From: Actinomycetota bacterium
GTDB lineage: Bacteria > Actinomycetota > Actinomycetes > Actinomycetales > Microbacteriaceae
Length of the DNA: 22,980 nt
Assembly: GCA_009927245.1 (NCBI GenBank)
Contig: RFNI01000132.1
Coordinates: 1 to 22,980, forward strand
Direction of reading: 5' to 3'
The notes beneath the pieces are model-generated. The model saw only the letters and a program-made list of their open reading frames with translations, was not told where the DNA came from and did no database searches. Below, in pieces: positions 17,087 to 22,980 of this stretch; position 1 is the first letter of the stretch, and each line of letters opens with the position of its first letter. A program made the position numbers and the translations under genes.

Positions 17087-17704
17087 TTAGTGAGTTGGTG
17101 AGGCAGGAATGCCTTCACTAGGCAAAACTACTTGGACTTGAACGTTTTTCTCAGCCTTGACACTCGCAAGCGTTGGAACATCGATGACAGCTGCTTCGCT
17201 GGCTTTGAAGTTTGCAGGGTTGCTTGTTGTGTACATTGCAGCGTTAGCAATTAGATTGCTCGAAACACCTGAATTGCTTGCCGATGCTGGGGTTGCAGCA
17301 CCGAAAACTTTTGACTGCTTGACACTTAGGAATACTGGGTTTGAGTTCACAACCATGCCAAGGTCCTTAGCACTGTTAGCTAGGTTCTGAGGTGAACGAA
17401 GAGATGCAACCTGCTGGTTGATGATCTGAGCCTGGGTTCCTAGGGTTGCAGTCTCTTTCTTCAGTTGAGAAATCTCGTAAATGGAGGCATTGGCTAGTGA
17501 GCTAAGAATCATGTTCAAAACCACAATTGCAATACCACCAGCGATGACCTTAGCGCTTACCGCTTTTAGAACTGCTCTCGCCTGTTCTCTGGAAGCTGTT
17601 CTAGCCGGGACTACCGAGCGCTGAGTTCGGGTAGCCGGAACTGGTCTCAGGTGTCTTCTAGGTGCTATTGATCTGACAGGCTGAATAGCTCTGATAGCGC
17701 TCAT
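17087..17704 (-). CDS. ftsL: FtsL-like divisome protein
   Basis: This is a 205-residue bitopic protein in the ftsL position between rsmH and ftsI. A basic, Pro/Arg-rich cytoplasmic tail (1-50) precedes one transmembrane helix at about 53-73 (AKVIAGGIAIVVLNMILSSL). A short coiled coil (about 76-104, ISQLKKETATLGTQAQIINQ) follows, then the FtsL-type box SPQNLANSAKDLGMVVN and SNPVFLSV. The remaining 75 residues are low-complexity, rich in Ala, Ser, Val and Asn, and probably unstructured outside the membrane. In the divisome such proteins pair with FtsB/DivIC and FtsQ to activate FtsWI. The ATG at 17704-17702 overlaps the rsmH stop as ATGA. Identity rests on topology, box and position, since sequence conservation in this family is weak. 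Confidence 0.85.
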   Translation of the reverse strand: MSAIRAIQPVRSIAPRRHLRPVPATRTQRSVVPARTASREQARAVLKAVSAKVIAGGIAIVVLNMILSSLANASIYEISQLKKETATLGTQAQIINQQVASLRSPQNLANSAKDLGMVVNSNPVFLSVKQSKVFGAATPASASNSGVSSNLIANAAMYTTSNPANFKASEAAVIDVPTLASVKAEKNVQVQVVLPSEGIPASPTH

Positions 17705-18660
17705 GCTGCTTTCCTTATTTTTTCAGCGGCACGTAGTCGTACGGAGGCCGATCTAGGGTTTTCTTGGATTTCTTGTTCTGAAGCCATTTCTGCTCCACGC
17801 ACTAGCAAACGAAGTACTGGTGCGTGCTCAGCAAGTTCGATTGGTAGTTCAATTGGTGCAGAAGAAGTTGATGCGGCAACGAGTGCCTGCTTGACGATGC
17901 GGTCTTCTAGGGACTGGTAAGAAAGAACAACGACACGACCGCCAACGCGAAGAGATTCGATAACAGCTGGAATTGTCTCTTCCAAAATCTCTAGCTCGCT
18001 GTTTACTTCGATTCTTAGAGCTTGGAACACACGCTTGGCTGGGTGACCTGAGCTCTTGCCTGGGATGAAAGGCACAATCTTCGCGATGATCTCGGTTAGC
18101 TGCTTGCTGTTGGTGAAAGGCTGAGTGGCTCTAACCTTCACGATCTGCTTTGCAATTGGCTTTGAGTAACGCTCTTCGCCGAAGGTCTTGAAGATCTCTG
18201 AAAGTTCTGCTTCTGAGTATTCGTTTAGGACAACTGCTGCAGTTAGGTCTGAGCTCTTGTCCATTCTCATGTCCAGCGGTGCATCGAATGAGTATGCGAA
18301 GCCACGCTCTTTTTCATCTAGCTGCATTGAAGAGACGCCTAGGTCCAAAAGAATTGCATCTGCAAGATCAAGCCCTAGTTCTTCTAGAACTTCTGGAATC
18401 TCGCTGTAGACAGCTTGAACAAGGTGAATGCGATCAGCGAATGGAGCAAGTCTTTCGCCAGCAAGTCTTAGTGCATTTTCGTCACGGTCAATGCCAACAA
18501 GGGTTAGCTTTGGGAATCTCTTCAGGAAAGCCTCGCTGTGACCGCCAAGACCTAGAGTTCCATCAACAAGAATTGCGCTCTCACTTGAAAGTGCATCACC
18601 AAGGAGTGTGATGCACCTTTCAAGGAGAACCGGCTTGTGAAGTGATGAAATCTCGGTCAT
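17701..18660 (-). CDS. rsmH: 16S rRNA m4C1402 methyltransferase RsmH (MraW)
   Basis: This SAM-dependent enzyme (319 residues) methylates N4 of C1402 in 16S rRNA. It starts with the typical HKPVLLERC (8-16). The SAM-binding loop is DGTLGLGGHSEAFL, followed by GIDRDENAL. LLDLGVSSMQLDEKERGFAY and DAPLDMRMD are strong RsmH signatures, and GGRVVVLSYQSLEDRIVK lies near the end with PRSASVRLRAAE. The ATG at 18660-18658 has only a modest AAGAGA upstream. It follows mraZ after 101 bases and overlaps the ftsL-like gene by 4, which is the standard beginning of a dcw operon. Confidence 0.97.
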   Translation of the reverse strand: MTEISSLHKPVLLERCITLLGDALSSESAILVDGTLGLGGHSEAFLKRFPKLTLVGIDRDENALRLAGERLAPFADRIHLVQAVYSEIPEVLEELGLDLADAILLDLGVSSMQLDEKERGFAYSFDAPLDMRMDKSSDLTAAVVLNEYSEAELSEIFKTFGEERYSKPIAKQIVKVRATQPFTNSKQLTEIIAKIVPFIPGKSSGHPAKRVFQALRIEVNSELEILEETIPAVIESLRVGGRVVVLSYQSLEDRIVKQALVAASTSSAPIELPIELAEHAPVLRLLVRGAEMASEQEIQENPRSASVRLRAAEKIRKAA

Positions 18661-18761
18661 TTGTTTCTCTTGGTCCTAGTTCCAGAACCCCATCCATTTG
18701 CACCTTCTGGCATCGGGGAAGAAAGCCACAAGCCAAATAGCTGGAGATCAAAAACTAGGAA

Positions 18762-19199
18762 CTAACTGAGCTTCACCTCCCCCGCACTGTAGTTGGCAAA
18801 TGTTTCTTCGTTGGCAGCCATCAAAGCTGCGTAGTCGGTTGGGTTCCAAATTTCTAAGTGAGTTCCAACACCGGTAACGATTAGTTCTCGACCGAGGTTT
18901 GCCCAGTCGCGAAGATCTTGGGTAATGAGAATGCGACCCTGACCATCTGGGGTCTGGTCGTCAGTTGGTCCAAAGTAAAAACGCTTTAGGTTGCGGTATT
19001 CAGGGGTTCCAATAGGAGCACTCTTTGTGAGCTGCTCTGCTTCAGCCATGAATTGAGCCTTGGTGTAGATAGCCACACAGTGTTCCTGGCTCTTTGCAAG
19101 TACGACTCCACCGGCTAGACGATCACGGAACTTGGCAGGCAGGATAAGGCGGAACTTCTCGTCCAGTTTGGGGTAGCTAGTACCGATGAACACTGGCAT
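18762..19199 (-). CDS. mraZ: Transcriptional regulator MraZ
   Basis: This is the first gene of the dcw operon. MraZ is a ring-forming DNA-binding protein with two SpoVT/AbrB-like halves that represses or tunes its own operon. I start it at ATG 19199-19197 (145 residues, MPVFIGTSYPKLDEK), as this matches the family's N-terminus (MFLGTxxPKLDxK) and has GAGGAAGGGG directly upstream. A longer reading (GTG or other starts back to 19256) would cross the operator boxes. Each half has the family signature: KFRLILPAKFRDRL in the first and GQGRILITQDLRDWA in the second. In the first, the usual DxKGR reads DEKFR, with Phe for Gly. Three GTGG boxes lie 34-57 bases upstream, consistent with autoregulation. 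Confidence 0.95.
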   Translation of the reverse strand: MPVFIGTSYPKLDEKFRLILPAKFRDRLAGGVVLAKSQEHCVAIYTKAQFMAEAEQLTKSAPIGTPEYRNLKRFYFGPTDDQTPDGQGRILITQDLRDWANLGRELIVTGVGTHLEIWNPTDYAALMAANEETFANYSAGEVKLS

Positions 19200-19232
19200 T
19201 CCCCTTCCTCGATGGACCATTACTATTGCACT

Positions 19233-19256
19233 CCACAATACACCACTTTCATCCAC
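19233..19256 (-). promoter_or_regulatory. MraZ box array (three GTGG repeats, 10-bp period)
   Basis: On the minus strand GTGG occurs at 19256-19253, 19246-19243 and 19236-19233, exactly 10 bp apart, ending 33 bases before the mraZ ATG. MraZ proteins are known to bind short G-rich direct repeats (TGGGN or GTGG-like) spaced at one helical turn upstream of their own gene. Repeat form, period and position all fit. The promoter hexamers themselves are not obvious to me. Confidence 0.75.
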
Positions 19257-19378
19257 AGATATGCATATTTCGCAGGTAAATATCTATTTTGGCGTGTCTT
19301 GGGTTGATTTGGCAAGGGGTAATTGGTGGAGGGAAATTTCTAAGTTTTCACAAAAAATAGGAAATTTAGGCAAGAAAA

Positions 19379-19401
19379 AACCCCAGATTGACTCTGGGGT
19401 T
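19379..19401 (-). terminator. Intrinsic terminator after the DUF3040 gene
   Basis: AACCCCAGA (19379-19387) and TCTGGGGTT (19393-19401) form a perfect 9-bp stem with a 5-base loop. On the minus strand it is followed at once by six T residues (19380-19375). It lies 35 bases after the stop of the DUF3040 gene and separates that gene from the mraZ promoter region. On the plus strand the stem is followed by a mixed AT stretch, so it reads best as a minus-strand terminator. The rest of the 236-base gap (19200-19435) holds the mraZ operator and no ORF I can support. Confidence 0.85.
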
Positions 19402-19435
19402 AGTTAATTACTGGTTTTTGGGAGGATTTTGGAGG

Positions 19436-19807
19436 TTATTTACCTTCGTTGCGCTGATCCCAACGGTCCTGAAAAAAGCTTCCGGAGGACTTATTTCCTG
19501 GTTTTGGCTTCTCTGAAGCAGGTTTTGTAGCTCGAATAGCCTTTGAAGACCAGTTCTGACTAACAAGGTAAAGACCGGTCAACATGGTGACGAAGGCTGC
19601 TACCCCAAACCAGATCAGTTGAAGGCTGGTAGCAAAGATCATCAGGCTTAGGCCCACAACAATTAGGACAGATCCAAGCACAAGCAGTCGGGCATACTTC
19701 ACTGGCGCTACTGCTACTTCTTCGGCTTTAGCCTTACTTGGCTTGTTGCCGGTGAGCTGGCGCTCTAATTCTTCGAGAACCTTTTGCTCTTGTTCAGATA
19801 AACCCAT
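19436..19807 (-). CDS. DUF3040 family small membrane protein
   Basis: This is a 123-residue protein of the actinobacterial DUF3040 family, function unknown. The N-terminus MGLSEQEQKVLEELERQL is the family's typical opening (M-x-LSExEQ-x-LxExE). Two adjacent transmembrane helices follow at about 40-60 (LLVLGSVLIVVGLSLMIFA) and 64-85 (LIWFGVAAFVTMLTGLYLVS). The C-terminal tail is hydrophilic and ends in DRWDQRNEGK. The ATG at 19807-19805 has a strong GGAGG. In mycobacteria and other actinobacteria the family member also lies just upstream of mraZ, so a link to division or envelope is suspected, but a terminator separates it from the operon here. Its upstream region is shared with the divergent idsA-type gene (58 bases). 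Confidence 0.88.
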   Translation of the reverse strand: MGLSEQEQKVLEELERQLTGNKPSKAKAEEVAVAPVKYARLLVLGSVLIVVGLSLMIFATSLQLIWFGVAAFVTMLTGLYLVSQNWSSKAIRATKPASEKPKPGNKSSGSFFQDRWDQRNEGK

Positions 19808-19853
19808 GGTTTCCTCCAGACCTACGTTCTAATGCTAAACGCTTTTGCCAAGT

Positions 19854-19865
19854 TAGGCTATTCCA
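19854..19865 (+). promoter_or_regulatory. Putative leaderless-type promoter of the idsA-type gene
   Basis: A -10 hexamer TAGGCT (19854-19859) lies six bases before the GTG start at 19866, which would place transcription start at or next to the start codon. There is no Shine-Dalgarno in front of the gene, in agreement with a leaderless mRNA, a common form in actinobacteria. The hexamer is inside CAAGTTAGGCTA (19849-19860), a 12-mer also found before dnaE. No clear -35 is visible. Confidence 0.45.
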
Positions 19866-20988
19866 GTGAAATCTTCTGAACTCCTTCTAAACCAGGTTCA
19901 AGAGAACTTAGACGCTTTCTGCCACAAGCAGCGTTCTGACTTTGAAGCAATTTCCCAGGACCTAGTGCCTGTGGTCGATTACACCCAGAGCCTTCTCCAA
20001 GGTGGCAAAAGATTTAGAGCTCTCTTCTGCTACTGGGCTTGGCGCGGTTCGTTGGGGCAATCTCTACACCAACAGGACAGAGTGAAGTTCTCGAATCAGA
20101 AGATGCCATTGCAGGTATCGCCGCATCTCTGGAGATGTTCCATGCAGCGGCTTTAGTTCACGACGATCTTCTAGATCAGTCAGACACCAGACGTGGTGCT
20201 CCAGCTATTCACAAGCGCTTTGAATCACTTCACAAAGAGAAGTCCTGGGCTGGGTCTCCTGAACGCTTCGGTGTCGCCGGTTCAGTTCTAGTCGGTGACC
20301 TAATGCTTGGTTGGTCTAGCGAGATATTTGGTAATGCACTACTGCACTCTCCAACCAGAGAGATTGAAAGTGCCTGTCGCGATGAGTTCAGCTTGATGAG
20401 AGTTGAAGTCATGGCTGGACAGTATTTGGACGTACTTGAAGAAAATGCTGCAGCAACAAGATCGCTAACCGAAGCTGTCGGTAGAGCAGAGAAAGTAATT
20501 CTCTACAAAACTGCTAAATACAGCATCGAAGCACCGCTTCGAATTGGTGCAGCATTTGCTGGTGCTGACCAGGCACACTCAACTCATTCACGTCTTTTGG
20601 AATCCCTCTTGGTATTGCATTCCAACTAAGAGATGACATTCTCGGTGTCTACGGAGATCCAAGTGTTACCGGTAAACCTGCTGGAGATGACTTGAAGGAA
20701 GGTAAGCGCACAGTTTTAGTTGCACTAACCAAACAAGCGCTAGCAGATCGCTCGAAGTCAATGTGTGATGCATTCGAAGAACTACTTACCAGCAGAGAAC
20801 TTGATGAAGGCCAGATTGCCTTCATGCAGCAACTAATCAAGGATTCTGGTGCACTTGATAAGACCGAAAGAATGATTAATGAACTCGCTGATCGCAGCCT
20901 TGAGGCGTTGGCTGAAGCAGAACTGAGTGTTGAGGCTAAGGAAGTACTTCGTTCTCTAGCGCTAAAGGTTATTAACCGAAACAGTTAG
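19866..20988 (+). pseudogene. idsA: Polyprenyl (geranylgeranyl-type) diphosphate synthase, two apparent frameshifts
   Basis: This is a trans-isoprenyl diphosphate synthase read in three frames. It starts at GTG 19866 in a frame that holds GGKRFRALFCYWAWR, moves -1 near 20054-20057 (GGGG), and moves -1 again near 20595-20598 (TTTT). Adding one base to each run gives a 374-residue protein with every family motif: VHDDLLDQSDTRRGAP (first Asp-rich, Asp100-Asp104), KTAKYSIEAPLRIGAAFAG, and FQLRDDILGVYGD (second, Asp257-258), then GKPAGDDLKEGKRT. Such enzymes condense IPP with allylic diphosphates for menaquinone, carotenoid or polyprenyl phosphate supply. Motif conservation in all three pieces suggests sequence error or very recent lesions, not old decay. 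As written the longest intact product would lack either catalytic region. The gene converges on the Rv2175c-type gene, and its stop (20986-20988) overlaps that gene's repaired end. Confidence 0.85.
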
Positions 20989-21331
20989 AGCGCTAGTGAC
21001 TGAGCGATTCTTCTGACTTCAGTCTTCTTACCTGAAATAAGAGCAGCCATCGGGTTGATTTCAAAACTTCGTTCTCGGTATACAGCCAGTTGATGGCACC
21101 CATCAGTGAGAAACCTGAATCTAGAAGGACGAAGATGGTTCCTCTAAGTGCAGGTAAGGCTTCCCCATTGATGATTAGCTCTGCTGGGATTAGTTGAACA
21201 CCTTCGCGCTTGATTGCGATCAGCGAATGTTCTTCGATGAGGCGTCTGACCTTACCTGGGACTATTCCAAGTTTCTCCCCTGCTTCAGGGATGGTCAGCC
21301 AGCTTGATACGTTGTCTAAAGGTTCACTCAC
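20985..21331 (-). pseudogene. Rv2175c-type winged-helix DNA-binding protein with an apparent 3' frameshift
   Basis: The first 90 residues are intact: a GTG start at 21331, then WLTIPEAGEKLGIVPGKVRR (a helix-turn-helix resembling MerR/excisionase-type winged helices), GVQLIPAELI, and LRGTIFVLLDSGFS leading to AINWLYTENEV. In the frame as written the end is unlike the family (VLKSTRWLLLFQ...) and stops at 20993. One base added to the four-A run at 21063-21066 restores FEINPMAALISGKKTEVRRI and AQSLAL, stopping at 20985. The end ALxxGxKTEVRRxAQ is what I recall for Rv2175c. In M. tuberculosis, Rv2175c is a DNA-binding substrate of the kinase PknL, whose relative lies divergently next door here. 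The repaired protein has about 115 residues. It would overlap the end of the idsA-type gene tail to tail by 4 bases. Confidence 0.8.
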
Positions 21332-21368
21332 ATCTCAAGATTGCCACACCTAAGGGCTTCCCGCTATC

Positions 21369-21380
21369 TAAACTTAGGTC
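21369..21380 (+). promoter_or_regulatory. Putative promoter for the pknL transcript
   Basis: TAAACT (21369-21374) stands six bases before a GTG at 21381, the same geometry as the idsA-type start. An alternative pair is TTGCCA (21341-21346), 18 bases, TATCTA (21365-21370). Either would start transcription at about 21377-21381, close to or at the GTG, giving a leader that holds the 34-codon ORF before the kinase. This is a prediction only. Confidence 0.35.
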
Positions 21381-21485
21381 GTGGCAACATATTTATGCCC
21401 AATCACCTACGGAAAAATGATTACTCTTATTACCCCTGAAAGCACCGGCACTTACTTTGCCTTGCTCGGAGGTTTGTTGCGTTGA
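21381..21485 (+). CDS. Possible 34-residue upstream ORF coupled to pknL
   Basis: This is a GTG-started ORF of 34 codons in the gap between the Rv2175c-type gene and the kinase. The peptide begins VATYLCPITYGKMITL and ends TYFALLGGLLR. I recognise no family. In favour of translation: a -10-like TAAACT sits six bases upstream, giving a leaderless start, and the TGA stop overlaps the kinase TTG as TTGA, the type of overlap used for coupling throughout this window. Against it: the ORF is short, and the kinase has its own GGAGG nine bases before TTG, so coupling is not needed. An ATG inside the ORF (21417) would give 22 codons. Confidence 0.3.
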   Translation: MATYLCPITYGKMITLITPESTGTYFALLGGLLR

Positions 21486-22980
21486 GTAATTTGACCGGTA
21501 AGACCCTTTCAGCTCGATACCTAATTCAAGATGTTGTTGCCCGAGGCGGGATGTCGACTGTTTATCTGGCTAAAGATTTGAGGCTAGATCGAGTGGTGGC
21601 CATCAAGGTTATTCACCCTCACCTAGCTGCTGACCCAGTATTTAGAGATAAGTTCTTCCGGGAAGCCAGAATGCTTGCCAAGGTCAACCACGCCAATTTG
21701 GTAAACATATACGACCAGGGTGATGACTCAGGTAATGCATACATCGTTCTTGAGTATGTCCAGGGAATCACTTTGCGAGATGCTCTTAGAGACAGTGGAG
21801 CACTAACTACCGAACAGATAGTTCAGGTCAGTAAGGCAGTTCTTTCAGCTCTTAGCCAGGCGCACAGCAACGGTATCGTTCACCGCGACCTAAAGCCAGA
21901 GAACGTTCTGCTCTCAGATGATGGTCGAATCAAAGTTACTGACTTTGGATTAGCAAGAGAGCTAAGTGCAGATACCGATACTGGTTCGCTGGTTGGAACA
22001 GTTGCATACCTAGCACCAGAGGTTATCAAAAGAGGTAAGACTCAAACACAGAGCGACATATACAGTTACGGCATCATGCTCTTTGAGATGCTTACCGGTA
22101 AACAACCATTTAGTGGAACAGATGCAATCCAAGTTGCGATGATGCACACCTCATCTAGAGTTGGCTCTGCACTAAGTGAAAACTCATCTGCTTCAAAAGA
22201 CTTAGATGAATTGATGCTTTACTGCACTGAACCCGATGCAGGTAATCGACCAAAGGATGCGGAGCTTGCGCTTAGGGCACTAGAGAAAATCTCTGCTACT
22301 AAGACAGCGAATCTAGATGAAACACTCGTCCTCGATGATCCACACGGAGACCTTAGTTTCACTGAGGTGATATCTGATTTCGATATTCCAACTGAAACTG
22401 CCTTCGAAGAACATTCAAAAAAGAGTCCTGTCACTAAATGGTTGGTTGCAAGCATCTTGACACTCTCACTGGGAGCATTTGGTGGCTGGTGGTTTGGTGC
22501 AGGACCAGGGGCTCTAATTGCTGTTCCTAATGTCAGCGATAAGACTCAGAGCCAAGCAATCAACTCTCTGCAGACACTAACTGAAACTATAGAAATTCGA
22601 AAAGTGTTTAGTTCAACTTTTGCCGAAGGTCAGGTTGTTGGAACTGAGCCACCTGCTGGAATTCCTGTAACAAAAGGGACTCCGATTACCCTCTTGGTTT
22701 CTAAAGGTAAAGAGATGGCCGTTGTTCCAGATCTACTTGGTAATGATTTGGTCACGGCTTCAGCGAAATTAGTTGGGGCAAGATTCACTGTTGGAGCAAT
22801 CAGCGAATGGTTCCATGCTGACTATCCACTTGGCAGTGTCTACGCATATTCAGGTGATGACAAGACTGAACTTGCAATTGGTTCAACTATCGAAATGAAG
22901 ATATCACTCGGTGCGATTCCAATAGTTGCAGGACTGAAAGAAGATGTTGCTAGAGCAGCTCTTGAGGTTGCGGGGCTTAG
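21482..22980 (+). CDS. pknL: PknL-like Ser/Thr protein kinase with PASTA domains (3' end missing)
   Basis: This is a transmembrane eukaryotic-type kinase; 499 codons are in the window and the frame is open at the right edge. The start is TTG 21482 with GGAGG nine bases upstream. The kinase domain (about 12-275) has VARGGMSTVYLA as the glycine loop, with Ala where most kinases have the first Gly. Lys42 is in VAIK, HRDLKPEN carries catalytic Asp136, DFG has Asp154, and APE ends at Glu180. The HRD arginine implies activation by loop phosphorylation. After an acidic juxtamembrane segment come one transmembrane helix (about 320-341) and extracellular PASTA domains (about 347-411, 413-478, a third beginning at 479), which in other kinases sense muropeptides or lipid II. 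I call it PknL-like for the AxGG loop and the adjacent Rv2175c-type gene; M. tuberculosis PknL itself lacks PASTA domains, so PknB-like naming is also defensible. Confidence 0.9.
   Translation, partial: MSNLTGKTLSARYLIQDVVARGGMSTVYLAKDLRLDRVVAIKVIHPHLAADPVFRDKFFREARMLAKVNHANLVNIYDQGDDSGNAYIVLEYVQGITLRDALRDSGALTTEQIVQVSKAVLSALSQAHSNGIVHRDLKPENVLLSDDGRIKVTDFGLARELSADTDTGSLVGTVAYLAPEVIKRGKTQTQSDIYSYGIMLFEMLTGKQPFSGTDAIQVAMMHTSSRVGSALSENSSASKDLDELMLYCTEPDAGNRPKDAELALRALEKISATKTANLDETLVLDDPHGDLSFTEVISDFDIPTETAFEEHSKKSPVTKWLVASILTLSLGAFGGWWFGAGPGALIAVPNVSDKTQSQAINSLQTLTETIEIRKVFSSTFAEGQVVGTEPPAGIPVTKGTPITLLVSKGKEMAVVPDLLGNDLVTASAKLVGARFTVGAISEWFHADYPLGSVYAYSGDDKTELAIGSTIEMKISLGAIPIVAGLKEDVARAALEVAGL

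Noticed and set aside
18674..18760. Inverted repeat TCCTAGTT / AACTAGGA between mraZ and rsmH
   Set aside because: The arms are 8 bases with a loop of about 70 and no T run, so it is not a terminator; it may be chance given the abundance of CTAG.
19200..19256. N-terminal extension of mraZ by 19 residues
   Set aside because: It runs through the GTGG operator boxes, and the family begins at MPVFIGT-like sequence, which has its own strong ribosome site.
20033..20605. Programmed -1 ribosomal frameshifting in the polyprenyl synthase gene
   Set aside because: Two successive shifts would be required plus a third in the neighbour; the sites are simple 4-base runs without a clear slippery heptamer or downstream pseudoknot, and the family is not known for recoding.
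1..22980. tRNA, rRNA, CRISPR, insertion sequence or prophage signals
   Set aside because: I saw no cloverleaf ending in a CCA-type acceptor, no spaced repeats of CRISPR length, no transposase motifs and no terminal repeats; the gene content is continuous housekeeping.

Overview
The window is about 23 kb of an actinobacterial chromosome dominated by a complete division and cell-wall (dcw) cluster. The organism is most likely a small-genome Microbacteriaceae-like actinobacterium, perhaps of the freshwater Luna type. The grounds are gene order, the absence of ftsA, a DivIVA/Wag31 gene downstream of sepF-yggT, a MurE with EVSAQAL and DHHPR motifs in place of the usual EVSSHAL and DNPR, and a GC content a little under 50% by eye. 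The family-level placement is inference.

Layout. Positions 1-19199 are all on the minus strand, transcribed right to left: mraZ, rsmH, ftsL-like, ftsI, murE, murF, mraY, murD, ftsW, murG, murC, ftsQ, ftsZ, yggS, sepF, yggT, divIVA, lspA, rluD, and then the 5' end of dnaE, which runs off the left edge. From rsmH to ftsQ most junctions overlap (ATGA, TGATG, TAATG) or are only a few bases apart, so this is one translationally coupled operon that builds the lipid II precursor (MurC-F, MraY, MurG) and the septal machine (FtsI, FtsW, FtsL, FtsQ, FtsZ). The gaps large enough for internal promoters lie before dnaE, divIVA, ftsZ and rsmH. Upstream of mraZ are three GTGG boxes exactly 10 bp apart, the expected MraZ autoregulatory operator.

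Right of mraZ is a small DUF3040 membrane protein (minus strand) closed by a clear intrinsic terminator. A divergent polyprenyl diphosphate synthase gene (idsA-type) follows on the plus strand, then a convergent Rv2175c-type winged-helix gene, and a divergent PknL-like Ser/Thr kinase with PASTA repeats that runs off the right edge. From memory this matches, gene for gene, the Mycobacterium tuberculosis interval from wag31 (Rv2145c) to pknL (Rv2176), minus a few genes such as pgeF/yfiH.

The main anomaly is between 20040 and 21070. The idsA-type gene carries two, and the Rv2175c-type gene one, single-base frame disruptions. All three are repaired by adding one base to a 4-base homopolymer, and all conserved motifs survive in the displaced frames. 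This looks more like homopolymer undercalls or very recent mutation than old decay. A second point of interest is a 34-codon ORF with a leaderless-type start whose stop overlaps the kinase start as TTGA. I do not see a novel defence, mobile or biosynthetic system here; the bulk of the window is a conserved housekeeping locus.
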